In this document: piece after piece, positions 1-8,947 of the stretch
Numbering within the stretch: position 1 is the stretch's first letter
Layout of the letters: every line of letters starts with the position of its first letter
Assembly (NCBI GenBank): GCA_021845725.1
Contig: JAJZVL010000013.1
Location: 1 to 56,152 of the forward strand
DNA from: Actinomycetes bacterium
Lineage (GTDB): Bacteria; Actinomycetota; Acidimicrobiia; Acidimicrobiales; RAAP-2
Length of the DNA: 56,152 nt
Reading direction: 5' to 3'
The notes under the pieces: generated by a model
Databases searched by the model: none
What the model was told of the DNA's origin: nothing
What the model saw: the letters and a program-made list of their open reading frames with translations, nothing else
Position numbers and translations under genes: made by a program

Positions 1-1120
1 GCGTCTCGCCCTGGCGCTGGTACGACGAGCCGATCGTCGGGCCGTAGAGGATGTCGGGCGGCTCGAGCATCCGCTCGAAGGTGAGCTTGCAGACCGTCTG
101 GCCGTGCTCGATGACGAACGGCACGTCATGGGCGCGTACCTCGAGCGCCGCACGCGACCCGTGGAACCCGCCGGCCGGATCGAACCCGAAGCCCGGGTCG
201 AAGAAGCCCGCGTAGTGGGTGCGCAGCTCGCCGCTCGTCGGGTCGTACGCGGTCATCTCCGCGGCGAGGTCCGGGGGTACCGAGACGGCGTCGTCGGACA
301 TGAGGAGGTAGAACTTGTTGGGGGACAGGACGAGCCGGTTCCCCCGCTCTCGCACCACGGGGTTCCAGAACGGCTCGGGGTCGAGCTCACCGGATCCGGT
401 CAGGTCGAGCAGCGGCGCGTGTTCGCGGGCGGAGTAACCGACGCGACCCTGCGCGTCCCCGCGTAGGTCGAGACCGAGGAACAGACCGTTGGAGAGGACG
501 AGCTCTGTGGCGGGCAGCGGGCGGTCCGCGCGGTAGAGAAGGGGCTGGCGCTCGTGCGCCTCGCGGATCTCTGTGTCGGTGAGGGTTGGCCTCCCGATCG
601 CGAGGCGCAGCTGGTTGAGCGTGAGGTCCTCCCGTACCCGGATCGCGAACGAGAGCGGCACCACCTCGAGGTAGAGCGCGCCGTCGTAACCGTTGGTGAC
701 CTCGTCGAACCGCTCGCTGCGGTCGGTGACCACGCGCGTGAAGACGTCGATGCGGCCGGTCGAGCTCTTCGGGTTCGCCTTGCCGCGCAGCCCCTCGGGC
801 AGGTGCAGGCGCTCCTTGAGCTCCACGAGGTAGGGGTGGCCGACCTCGAGCATGGCGCCTCGGCGGAGGTCGATCTCGTCGAGGGTGTACTCCTCGAGCT
901 TCGCTGCCACCGAGTCGTGACCCGGGAGGAAGCTGCAGCGGATGCGGTAGGCGGTCTCACCGAGCCGGAGGTCGAGGCTCGCGGGTTGGATGTTCTCCGC
1001 GGGGATCTTGAAGCGGCCGGCATCGACGTACCCTGCCGTGACGGCGTGTTCGATCAGCTGCCCGGGGAGCACGCCGACGCCACCGCGGGGCAGCCCGGGC
1101 ACGATCTGAGGTCCAGCCAC
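1..1120 (-). CDS. dcd: 2'-deoxycytidine 5'-triphosphate deaminase, two-domain type (3' end beyond window)
   Basis: Deaminates dCTP to dUTP for thymidylate synthesis in the cytosol. Reading the minus strand gives PASLDLRLG near the N-terminus, then KANPKSSTGRIDVFTR, the hallmark dCTP-deaminase/dUTPase segment, and in the second half YAGFFDPGFGFDP followed by HGQTVCKLTFERM. About 373 residues are visible and the C-terminus runs off the left edge, so this is the long two-domain family rather than the usual single domain of about 190 residues. I chose GTG at 1120 because a TATCAT -10 box (1132-1127) lies 6 bp upstream; an in-frame ATG at 1174 would add 18 residues of no obvious family similarity. 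High confidence in family, moderate in start. Confidence 0.85.
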   Translation of the reverse strand, partial: MAGPQIVPGLPRGGVGVLPGQLIEHAVTAGYVDAGRFKIPAENIQPASLDLRLGETAYRIRCSFLPGHDSVAAKLEEYTLDEIDLRRGAMLEVGHPYLVELKERLHLPEGLRGKANPKSSTGRIDVFTRVVTDRSERFDEVTNGYDGALYLEVVPLSFAIRVREDLTLNQLRLAIGRPTLTDTEIREAHERQPLLYRADRPLPATELVLSNGLFLGLDLRGDAQGRVGYSAREHAPLLDLTGSGELDPEPFWNPVVRERGNRLVLSPNKFYLLMSDDAVSVPPDLAAEMTAYDPTSGELRTHYAGFFDPGFGFDPAGGFHGSRAALEVRAHDVPFVIEHGQTVCKLTFERMLEPPDILYGPTIGSSYQRQGET

Positions 1121-1126
1121 CGTGGG

Positions 1127-1132
1127 ATGATA
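1127..1132 (-). promoter_or_regulatory. -10 box TATCAT of the dcd gene
   Basis: TATCAT on the minus strand ends 6 bp before GTG 1120, which would give an mRNA starting at or next to the start codon. No convincing -35 box is visible. Confidence 0.5.
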
Positions 1133-1226
1133 TGCGGGTCCGTACGAAGACGGCGCCTCGCCGCCTTCCACCATGGGCCAAGATGCGACCGGGAGCACGA
1201 GCCGGCGCGAGGTGAGAGGAGTGACC

Positions 1227-1709
1227 ATGGAAGACATCACCGTGCGGAGCGCGCAGTTCGAAGAAGGCCGGCCGATCCCGGTGTCGGCCGCTCACCGGGC
1301 TGCGGGCGGGCAGAACAAGAGCCCCCAGCTCTCGTGGAGCGGCGTTCCCGAGGGGACGAAGAGCCTCGCCCTCAGCTGCTGGGACCCTGACGCCCCGACG
1401 ACGGTGGGGTTCGCCCACTGGGTTCGCGTCGGGATGCCGCCGTCGCTAGCCGAGCTTGCTGAAGGCGCTGGTACGGAGCGTGGCGAGTGGCAGGACGGCC
1501 TCACCGACTGGGGCGAGCACGGCTACGGCGGCATGGCGCCGCCCGCAGGCGACCCTCCCCACCACTACCAGTTCACCGTCTACGCGCTCGACGCCGAGGC
1601 GAAGGAGCTCGGGCTCGACGAGCACACGACGTACGCGAAGCTCCGGTTCCTCGTGCGTGGCCACGTCCTTGCGTCCGGAACCCTGACCGGCACCTACGCC
1701 GTGGCCTGA
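1227..1709 (+). CDS. YbhB/YbcL-family (PEBP, Raf-kinase-inhibitor-like) protein
   Basis: A 160-residue protein of the phosphatidylethanolamine-binding-protein fold. Family signatures are SPQLSWSGVPEGTKSLAL near residue 35, then CWDPDAPTTVGFAHWVR (the DPDAP ligand-pocket strand) and the C-terminal HYQFTVYALDAE and RGHVLASGTLTGTY. Bacterial members are small soluble proteins of unclear role; ligand binding has been suggested. The start at 1227 is preceded by a purine-rich GAGAGGAG ribosome site; the longer in-frame ATG at 1173 would add 18 unrelated residues. It sits 14 bp upstream of the ABC exporter genes and could be co-transcribed with them. Length is normal for the family. Confidence 0.85.
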   Translation: MEDITVRSAQFEEGRPIPVSAAHRAAGGQNKSPQLSWSGVPEGTKSLALSCWDPDAPTTVGFAHWVRVGMPPSLAELAEGAGTERGEWQDGLTDWGEHGYGGMAPPAGDPPHHYQFTVYALDAEAKELGLDEHTTYAKLRFLVRGHVLASGTLTGTYAVA

Positions 1710-1723
1710 GCCTCCGCGCCCCC

Positions 1724-2715
<992 letters not shown>

Positions 2716-2716
<1 letters not shown>

Positions 2717-3540
2717 TGGCGCTCGCCACGAGGGCGCCGTCGGCCACGCGTGCGCCGTCGGTCACGCGTGCGCGCCCGCTGTGGGTGCGGTCGCTCGGCT
2801 ACTGGGTCTTCCAGTACAAGCGCACCTGGCGCAGCTCGCTCTCGACCAGTGTGCTCGAGCCGCTGGTGTACCTCGCCGCGATGGGGATCGGTCTCGGCGC
2901 GCTCGTCGACCACCACGTCCACCACGTGGGAGGGGTGAGCTACCTCGCGTTCGTCGGGCCGGGGCTGCTCGCGTCGGCGGCGATGCAGGTCGCGGTCAGT
3001 GAGGCGACGTACCCGGTGATGGGAGCGATCAAGTGGGTGAAGACGTACCTCGCGATGCTCGCCACGCCGCTTCGTGTCGTCGACGTGCTCCGCGGGCATA
3101 TGGCGTGGATCGCGCTGCGTCTCACGCTTGCGACCGGCATCTTCCTTGGGATCCTCGTGGGGTTCGGCCTCGCGCGCTCGTGGGAGGCGGCGTTCGCCCT
3201 CCCTGCGGGGGTCCTCACCGGGCTCGCCTTCTGCGCGCCCGTGGCCGCCTTCGCGGCGACCCGCGAGAACGACGTGGCGTTCTCGGTCATCTACCGCTTC
3301 GGGGTGGTGCCGCTCTTCCTCTTCTCGGGTGTCTTCTTCCCGATCACGATGCTCCCGGGGTGGCTGCAACCCGTCGCCTGGGCGACGCCCCTCTTCCACG
3401 GCGTGGCGCTGTGCCGCTCCCTCGTGCTCGGGGACGCCACGCTCGGCATCTCGGTCGTGCACGTCGCGTACCTCGTGGCGCTGGGTGCCGGAGGCTACGC
3501 GGCCGCGAGGGTCACCTACCGGCGGCGTCTCGTGCAGTGA
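2716..3540 (+). CDS. ABC-2 type permease, first subunit
   Basis: A 274-residue integral membrane protein with about six hydrophobic segments and ABC-2 family hallmarks: an amphipathic N-terminal entry (YWVFQYKRTWRSSLSTSVLEP) and the conserved C-terminal FLFSGVFFPITMLPGWLQPV before the last helices. It would pair with the second permease and the upstream ATPase to form the exporter. The N-terminus contains a short duplicated stretch (TRAPSATRAPSVTRA). ATG 2716 overlaps the ATPase stop and its own TGA overlaps the GTG of the next permease, so all three are one operon. Confidence 0.9.
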
Positions 3541-4379
3541 GCACCACGCCCGCGGGAGATACGACGCGTGGTACGACCAGCGGCACTACGTTGCGCATCA
3601 CGCCCGCCGCGTTGCTCGGGAGCCGTCGCGCCGTGCACATGGTCGAGCGCAACGTCTACGTCTACCGGCGCAGCTGGATCTTCCTCGTATCGGGGTTCTT
3701 CGAGCCGTTCTTCTACCTGCTGTCCATCGGGATCGGCATGAGCTCACTGGTCGGCCCCCTGCGCGTCGGCGCCGAGACCGTCGCCTATCCGGTCTTCGTC
3801 GCTCCGGGGCTGCTCGCCTCATCGGCAATGAACGGCGCCCTCTTCGACTCGACGTTCAACCTCTTCCACAAGCTGAAGTTCGCGCACACCTATGACGCCG
3901 TCCTCTCGACGCCGCTCACCGTGGCCGATGTCGTCGCGGGGGAGATGGGGTGGTCGCTCCTGCGCTCCGGCCTGTATGCGCTCTCGTTCATGTGCGCCAT
4001 GGCTGCGCTCGGGGACGCCAGGACGAGCTGGGCGGCGCTGTGCTATCCCGAGGCGCTGCTCGTCGCCTTCGCCTTCTCGGCGGTCGGCATGGCGACGACG
4101 ACGTACCTGCGGGGTTGGCGGGACTTCGAGATGGTGATGCTCGCCATCGTCCCCATGTTCTTGTTCTCTGCGACCTTCTACCCGCTCTCCGTCTACCCCG
4201 GCTGGCTCCAGGCGGTCGTGCGTCTCACGCCCCTCTACCAGGGGGTGGCGCTCCTGCGTGGGACCGACCTCGGCAGCTTCCAATGGGCGATGGCAGGCCA
4301 CGCCGCGTACCTCGCGATCCTCGGGCTCGTCGGCCTCGCGGCCACCCGCGCCCGGCTCGGCAGGCTGCTGCTTCCCTGA
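3537..4379 (+). CDS. ABC-2 type permease, second subunit
   Basis: A 280-residue membrane protein clearly paralogous in layout to the preceding permease: VYRRSWIFLVSGFFEPFFYL at the N-terminus, about six hydrophobic segments, and MFLFSATFYPLSVYPGWLQAV in the conserved ABC-2 C-terminal position. The start is GTG 3537, giving the four-base GTGA overlap with the upstream stop; the open frame extends further but into antisense-like sequence. The first 20 residues are rich in Thr and Gly. Two different permeases with one ATPase suggest a heterodimeric channel. Substrate is unknown. Confidence 0.9.
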   Translation: MSTTPAGDTTRGTTSGTTLRITPAALLGSRRAVHMVERNVYVYRRSWIFLVSGFFEPFFYLLSIGIGMSSLVGPLRVGAETVAYPVFVAPGLLASSAMNGALFDSTFNLFHKLKFAHTYDAVLSTPLTVADVVAGEMGWSLLRSGLYALSFMCAMAALGDARTSWAALCYPEALLVAFAFSAVGMATTTYLRGWRDFEMVMLAIVPMFLFSATFYPLSVYPGWLQAVVRLTPLYQGVALLRGTDLGSFQWAMAGHAAYLAILGLVGLAATRARLGRLLLP

Positions 4380-4448
4380 CCCCCCACCCACCGTGAGCGC
4401 GGCGATCAGCCCTGGGCCCCCGGGCGGCCGGAGACCTCCCCGAGCGGC

Positions 4449-4454
4449 TAGACC
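4449..4454 (+). promoter_or_regulatory. -10-like box TAGACC of the aldo/keto reductase
   Basis: TAGACC ends 6 bp before ATG 4461, the same placement seen at other genes in the window, and argues for a leaderless transcript starting at that ATG. Confidence 0.4.
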
Positions 4455-4460
4455 GTGGGC

Positions 4461-5408
4461 ATGGAGCTCCGCACGGTGGGACGTTCGGGATTGCAGGTGT
4501 CCGTGCTCGGCCTTGGTGCCAATAATTTCGGTACGCGCATCGACGAGGACGCTTCGCGCGCGGTGGTCAGGGCATGCCTGGACGTCGGGGTCACCTTCTT
4601 CGACACCGCCAACTCGTACGGCGGCGGGCGATCGGAGGAGCACCTGGGCCGCGCACTCGAGGGCCATCGCGACGAGGTGGTGATCGCGACCAAGTTCAGC
4701 TCTCGTGTCGGCGATGGCCCCTACGACGCGGGCGCCTCGCGCAAGCACCTCGTGGCTGCGTGCGAGGCCAGCCTGCGGCGGCTCGGCACGGACTTCATCG
4801 ACCTCTACTACCAGCACTGGCCCGACCCGAAGACCCCCGTGGAGGAGACGCTCGAGACGCTCGACGTCCTTGTGCGTGCCGGCAAGGTCCGCTACGCGGG
4901 GAGCTCGAACTTCGCCGGGTGGCAGATCGTCGAGGCAGAGCACATCGCCCGGGCGCGCGGCACGACGCGGTTGGTCGCGAGCCAGTCGGAATGGAGCCTG
5001 CTGCGCCGCGGCGTCGAGGCCGAGGTCGTCCCCGCCTGCACCGCCTACGGCGTCGCGCTGGTGCCGTACTTCCCTCTCGCGTCGGGGCTCCTCACGGGCA
5101 AGTACTCACGCGGGAAGCCACCGCCCGAGGGAACCCGGTTGGCGAGGTCGGCGGACTTCGCCAAGCTCGCGACCGGTGAGGCGTTCGATACGCTCGACCG
5201 GCTCTCCGCCGTCGCTGAGAAGAGCGGGCGGACGCTCCTCGAGCTTGCGATCGGCTGGCTCGCGGGACAGCCCGCCGTGCCGAGCGTCCTCGTCGGTGCC
5301 ACCAGTCCCGAGCAGGTCCGGGCCAACGCTGCGGCTGCCGAGGTCGTGCTCAGCCCCGAGGAGCTCGCGGCCATCTCGGAGGCGACCGTCGCGCCGGCTG
5401 CGTCCTGA
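4461..5408 (+). CDS. aldo/keto reductase
   Basis: NAD(P)H-dependent oxidoreductase of the AKR superfamily with a (beta/alpha)8 barrel, 315 residues. It opens with the family signature MELRTVGRSGLQVSVLGLGANNFG. The catalytic tetrad residues are visible: Asp and Tyr in FFDTANSYGGGRSE, Lys in ATKFSS and His in YYQHWPDP. The C-terminal VLVGATSPEQVRANA is the cofactor-binding segment. It resembles the AKR11-15 type proteins related to the potassium-channel beta subunit. ATG 4461 is preferred over GTG 4455 because it begins the family signature and lies 6 bp after the -10-like box. Substrate is unknown. Confidence 0.9.
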   Translation: MELRTVGRSGLQVSVLGLGANNFGTRIDEDASRAVVRACLDVGVTFFDTANSYGGGRSEEHLGRALEGHRDEVVIATKFSSRVGDGPYDAGASRKHLVAACEASLRRLGTDFIDLYYQHWPDPKTPVEETLETLDVLVRAGKVRYAGSSNFAGWQIVEAEHIARARGTTRLVASQSEWSLLRRGVEAEVVPACTAYGVALVPYFPLASGLLTGKYSRGKPPPEGTRLARSADFAKLATGEAFDTLDRLSAVAEKSGRTLLELAIGWLAGQPAVPSVLVGATSPEQVRANAAAAEVVLSPEELAAISEATVAPAAS

Positions 5409-5477
5409 CCCTCGCACCGCCGCTCGGCGGCTGGCGGCGCCCGGCGCCCGGCGCCGTGTTCTGGCTGTGCGACGCGC

Positions 5478-6911
5478 TCAGGAGTCGAAGCCGAGGCCGA
5501 GCCGGTCCAGCAGGCGAAGCCAGGCATTGCGTCGCCCGCCATGCGCATCGGCGTGCGCGATCGACAGCCGCGTCGCCTGGATGACGAGCCAGGCGAAGGG
5601 CTCCGGCGGGAAGGGGGTCGGCTTGGTGCGCACGAGCTCGAGATCGGTCAGCTCGGTGCGCCGTCCCGAGAGGAGGTCCAGCATCACGCGGGCGCCGAAC
5701 CGGCTGGCGCCGACCCCCAGCCCCGTATACCCCGCCGCGTACGCCACGCGCCCGCCCGCGGCCGTGCCGAAGAACGCACAGAACCTCCCGGACGTGTCGA
5801 TGGCGCCCCCCCAGCGGTGCGTGAAACGCACGCCGTCGAGCTGGGGGAACGTCTCGTAGAAGTGGCGGGCAAGGGTGTGGAACGTCGCCGGTCGCTGGTC
5901 GTACTCGGGCCGCACCTTGCGCCCGTAGTGGTAGATCGCGTCCCACCCGCCCCACAGGATCCGGTTGTCCTCGGTGAGCCGGTAGTAGTGGAACTGGTTG
6001 CCTGCATCCGAGAGCCCCTGGCGGTGGCGCCAGCCGATCGCGCCGAGCTGCTCCTCGCTCAGCGGTTCGGTGACCAGCACGTGGTCGTAGACGGGAACGA
6101 TGCGCAGCCGTACGCGCTGGAGGAGGGGGCCGAACGCGTTGGTGGCGAGGGCAACCCGGTCGGCGCGGACACGGCCTGTGGCCGTCTGTAGCTCGACGCC
6201 GGGGGAGAGCAGCCCGCGGATGCGATGTCCCGTCGAGCCGCGCGACATGCCGACGACAGGCGTGTGCTCGAAGATCCGCACGCCCGCTTCGAGGCAGGCG
6301 GAGCGGATGCCCCACGCGAGGCGCGCAGGGTTGACCATCGCGCAGCCGTCGCGGTCCCAGACCCCGCCGAGGTAGGTCGGCGAGGAGACCTCCTCCAAGA
6401 GTGCCTCCCGATCGAGGAACCCAGGCGGCGGCGGACCTTCGCCGCGGAGCTCTTCGAGCTGCCAGGGTGCGGTCGCGACGCTGAGCTGCCCGGTGCGTTC
6501 CCACCCGCAGTCGACCTCGTGCTCCTTCACGAACTGCTCGATCGCGTCGAGGTTCTCCATGCCGAGCTCTTGGAGCCGGTCGAAGCTGTCAGGGAAGCGC
6601 GCACGGCCGTTCGCCTCGCCGTGGGTGAGGCTGGCTTCGCAGAAACCACCATTGCGTCCGGTCGCGGCCCAGCCTGCCCGCTCGCCCTCGACCACCACGA
6701 CGCTGAGCGCAGGGTCTGCCTGCTTGGCCAAAAAGGCGGTCCACAGCCCGGTGAAGCCCGCGCCCACGACTGCGAGGTCCGCGTACACCGTGCCAGTGAG
6801 CGGGGGCTGGGGCCTGGGCGCGGCGGGGTCGTCGAGCCAGAAGCTGACCGGCTTCGCCGGCGCGATCGCGTCGTCGATGCGCAGTGTCCCGAATTGCGCC
6901 AGTCTGTTCAT
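5478..6911 (-). CDS. FAD-dependent amine/amino-acid oxidoreductase (DAO family)
   Basis: A 477-residue flavoprotein of the DAO superfamily, closest in style to gamma-glutamylputrescine oxidase and other secondary-amine oxidases. The dinucleotide-binding motif VVGAGFTGLWTAFLAK is near residue 47 and is preceded by an N-terminal segment with SFWLDD, as in PuuB-type enzymes; WAATGRNGGFCEASLTHG is the conserved second FAD contact, and YAAGYTGLGVG near the C-terminus closes the flavin site. It probably oxidises an amine or N-substituted amino acid to an aldehyde or imine. ATG 6911 is 7 bp after a TAGGTT -10 box, which supports this start over ATG 6974. Divergent from the Rieske oxygenase. Confidence 0.87.
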   Translation of the reverse strand: MNRLAQFGTLRIDDAIAPAKPVSFWLDDPAAPRPQPPLTGTVYADLAVVGAGFTGLWTAFLAKQADPALSVVVVEGERAGWAATGRNGGFCEASLTHGEANGRARFPDSFDRLQELGMENLDAIEQFVKEHEVDCGWERTGQLSVATAPWQLEELRGEGPPPPGFLDREALLEEVSSPTYLGGVWDRDGCAMVNPARLAWGIRSACLEAGVRIFEHTPVVGMSRGSTGHRIRGLLSPGVELQTATGRVRADRVALATNAFGPLLQRVRLRIVPVYDHVLVTEPLSEEQLGAIGWRHRQGLSDAGNQFHYYRLTEDNRILWGGWDAIYHYGRKVRPEYDQRPATFHTLARHFYETFPQLDGVRFTHRWGGAIDTSGRFCAFFGTAAGGRVAYAAGYTGLGVGASRFGARVMLDLLSGRRTELTDLELVRTKPTPFPPEPFAWLVIQATRLSIAHADAHGGRRNAWLRLLDRLGLGFDS

Positions 6912-6918
6912 GCCGCCC

Positions 6919-6924
6919 AACCTA
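6919..6924 (-). promoter_or_regulatory. -10 box TAGGTT of the FAD oxidoreductase
   Basis: TAGGTT on the minus strand ends 7 bp before ATG 6911. It is one arm of a compact divergent promoter region shared with the Rieske gene. Confidence 0.5.
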
Positions 6925-6975
6925 TGCGCGCCTGAGCTGGCGGAGAAAAGCCTGCGTGGCCATGCTCGCGTCACC

Positions 6976-6981
6976 TACGCT
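6976..6981 (+). promoter_or_regulatory. -10 box TACGCT of the Rieske oxygenase
   Basis: TACGCT ends 10 bp before ATG 6992, giving a leaderless or almost leaderless transcript and favouring that ATG over the upstream ATG 6962, which would lie upstream of the transcript start. Confidence 0.5.
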
Positions 6982-6991
6982 CGCCTCAACG

Positions 6992-8122
6992 ATGCCCGGC
7001 CAGCTCGAGCTCACCAACACCCATCCCGCGCTGCGGTACTGCTGGCACCCGGTTGCCCGGTCTGCCGACGTGGGCGAGCGCCCGGTCCGCGTGCTCCTGC
7101 TCGGCGAGCCCTGGGTGCTCGCCCGTCTCGGGGAAGGGGGACAGCTGGCCGCCTTCGCCGACCGCTGCCCCCACCGCTCGGCCCCCTTGTCGATCGGATC
7201 GGTCGGTGCGCACGGCAGCGACGGCGCGAGGGTGCTGCAGTGCGCGTACCACGGCTGGCGCTTCGGAGCCGGGGGCGAGTGCGTGGAGATCCCAGCCATC
7301 GGGCCTGAGGGTCGCATCCCTCCCAGGGCGCGCCTGCGGGCTGCGGCCGGCGTCGCGGAGCGCCACGGCATGGTGTTCCTCCGTCCCGACACGGCCGATG
7401 CGGGGACGGCCGGCGTGGCGCTCGAAGCGCTCGGGGAGCTGCCCGACGTCGCCGAGTCGCACGACCCCGCGTTCATGGCCGGTGACCTCCCGGTGCTGTG
7501 GGCGAGCGCATCTGCGGGCATGCTCGCCGACAATTTCTTGGACATGGCGCACTTCCCGTTCGTGCATCGGGCGACCTTCGGAGCCGGGGAGAGGCTCGTG
7601 CCGCCGATCCGGGTCGAGCGCGACGCGCAGGACACCCGCGGCCGATGGTCGTTCACCGCGGTGAGCGAGCACCTGTTCTTGAACCGGGAGGATCCCGGGG
7701 TCGCAGCCGGTCTCCGCCCGCTCGAGCAGCGCCGCCGCGTCACCTACCGTGTCCACGCGCCGTTCCACCTCGTCCTGCGTCTCGACTTCCTCGACGCCGG
7801 CGGCACGAACGTGATCGGCTTCTTCCTCCAGCCCGAGACCGGCGACCGATGCCGCATCTTCTCGACGATCTGGCGCGACGACCTCGGTCACGACCCCGGG
7901 CGTATGGCCGACGCGGTCGGCTTCGAGGTGAAGGTCATCGAGGAGGACCTTGCGGTCCAGGAGGCCTATGACGTCAGGTTCCTGGCGCTCGACCCGACGG
8001 CCGAGGTCCATACCCGGGCGGACCGGACGACGCTCGAGCTGCGCCGAATGCTCGCCGACCTGGTCGAGGCTGCGTCGGCGCACGAGATCCGAGCGCCGCA
8101 GCACACAGGGGTCGTACCGTGA
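6992..8122 (+). CDS. Rieske-type non-haem iron oxygenase, alpha-subunit type
   Basis: A 376-residue ring- or side-chain-hydroxylating oxygenase like vanillate O-demethylase. The N-terminal Rieske domain holds CPH near residue 57 and CAYHGW near 83, the four [2Fe-2S] ligands; the gap between the pairs (about 22 residues) is a little longer than the common 15-17. The catalytic domain shows the mononuclear iron motif DNFLDMAHFPFVH near residue 180. It needs an electron-donating reductase, which is not encoded next to it. Its end overlaps upp by four bases (GTGA), so the two are co-translated. Substrate is unknown. Confidence 0.88.
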   Translation: MPGQLELTNTHPALRYCWHPVARSADVGERPVRVLLLGEPWVLARLGEGGQLAAFADRCPHRSAPLSIGSVGAHGSDGARVLQCAYHGWRFGAGGECVEIPAIGPEGRIPPRARLRAAAGVAERHGMVFLRPDTADAGTAGVALEALGELPDVAESHDPAFMAGDLPVLWASASAGMLADNFLDMAHFPFVHRATFGAGERLVPPIRVERDAQDTRGRWSFTAVSEHLFLNREDPGVAAGLRPLEQRRRVTYRVHAPFHLVLRLDFLDAGGTNVIGFFLQPETGDRCRIFSTIWRDDLGHDPGRMADAVGFEVKVIEEDLAVQEAYDVRFLALDPTAEVHTRADRTTLELRRMLADLVEAASAHEIRAPQHTGVVP

Positions 8123-8751
8123 CCGCCGGCGTCCTCGTCGTCGAGCATCCCGTGGTGCAGCACCGCCTCGCAGCGCTGCGCGACGAGACGACCGATCCCG
8201 CCGCCTTCCGGCAGGTCGTCCACGACCTTTCCGCGCTCGTCGCGTACGCGGCGATCCAGCACCTCGACACCGAGCAGGTCGCTGTCCGCACGCCGGTAGG
8301 CGTCGCGACGTGCACGAAGATCGCAGAGACCGTGCTGCTCGTGCCGATCCTGCGCGCAGGGCTCGGGATGGTGCCCGCCATCCAAGGGCTGCTGCCCTAC
8401 ACCGAGGTCGCGCACGTCGGGCTCCGGCGCGACGAGGCAACCCTGCGTTCCCAGGTCTACCTCGACCGGCTTCCGCGGGACCTCACGGGTCGGCGCGTCG
8501 TGGTGTGCGACCCCATGCTCGCGACGGGAGGTTCCCTCGTGCAGGCGTGCGATCTCGTCGCATCGCGCGGCGCCGCTCACGTCCAGGCGGTCTGCCTGAT
8601 CGCGTCGGTGCCGGGGATCGAGCGGTTCCGCACGTTCCATCCCGACGTGCCCGTTGCGTGCGCCGTGGTCGACCCCGGGTTGGACGAACGTGGCTTCATC
8701 GTCCCTGGGCTCGGCGATGCCGGGGATCGCTTGTTCGGCCCTCCGGACTGA
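8119..8751 (+). CDS. upp: uracil phosphoribosyltransferase
   Basis: Converts uracil and PRPP to UMP in pyrimidine salvage. At 210 residues it has normal length. Family segments are ILRAGLGMVPAIQGLLP (uracil-site loop), the PRPP-binding VVVCDPMLATGGSL near residue 128, and the C-terminal uracil-binding GFIVPGLGDAGDRLFG. The GTG start overlaps the stop of the Rieske gene, so translation is coupled. The cytosine deaminase at 11492-12019 would supply its substrate, although it is on the other strand. Confidence 0.95.
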   Translation: MTAGVLVVEHPVVQHRLAALRDETTDPAAFRQVVHDLSALVAYAAIQHLDTEQVAVRTPVGVATCTKIAETVLLVPILRAGLGMVPAIQGLLPYTEVAHVGLRRDEATLRSQVYLDRLPRDLTGRRVVVCDPMLATGGSLVQACDLVASRGAAHVQAVCLIASVPGIERFRTFHPDVPVACAVVDPGLDERGFIVPGLGDAGDRLFGPPD

Positions 8752-8800
8752 TTGTGACCGTGCCGTTATGCGGGTGTAATGAAACCGTAGTATGGTGAGA
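8752..8800 (+). promoter_or_regulatory. AT-richer block with a -10-like TAGTAT after upp
   Basis: This stretch is visibly less GC-rich than its surroundings and contains TAGTAT (8788-8793), but no ordinary gene follows on this strand. It precedes the hairpin at 8821-8858. It could drive a short RNA or be the decayed promoter of a lost gene; no -35 is evident. Confidence 0.25.
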
Positions 8801-8820
8801 TCAGGCCCGACGGACGAGGG

Positions 8821-8858
8821 GGGCCGCTCCTCCAACCCTCCGCCAGCAGGAGCGGCCC
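8821..8858. terminator. 11-bp perfect inverted repeat between convergent genes
   Basis: GGGCCGCTCCT (8821-8831) pairs perfectly with AGGAGCGGCCC (8848-8858) across a 16-nt loop. It lies between the ends of upp and the oppositely directed kinase-aminotransferase gene, where a bidirectional terminator would be expected. There is no T tract on either strand, so it is not a classical intrinsic terminator. Confidence 0.45.
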
Positions 8859-8901
8859 GCCGGGCCACTGAGCCGTGCGACCTCGAGGAAGGCCCTCTGC
8901 G

Positions 8902-8947
8902 ATCCCTGCCCAGGGCGCTACCGCATCCCTGCCCAGGGCGCTACCGC
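8902..8947. repeat. 23-bp tandem duplication covering the stop codon of the kinase-aminotransferase gene
   Basis: Two perfect adjacent copies, 8902-8924 and 8925-8947. The second copy contains the last codons and stop (8941-8943) of the minus-strand gene, so the first copy is a duplicate of that gene end placed just after it. Confidence 0.8.

Noticed and set aside
5409-5477. Terminator in the gap between aldo/keto reductase and FAD oxidoreductase
   Set aside because: The GGCGCC-rich sequence can fold in several overlapping ways, which is expected of such GC content; no unique stem or T tract.
8821-8858. CRISPR-like or phage attachment repeat
   Set aside because: Only one inverted repeat, no spaced direct repeats and no integrase nearby; terminator-like function is simpler.
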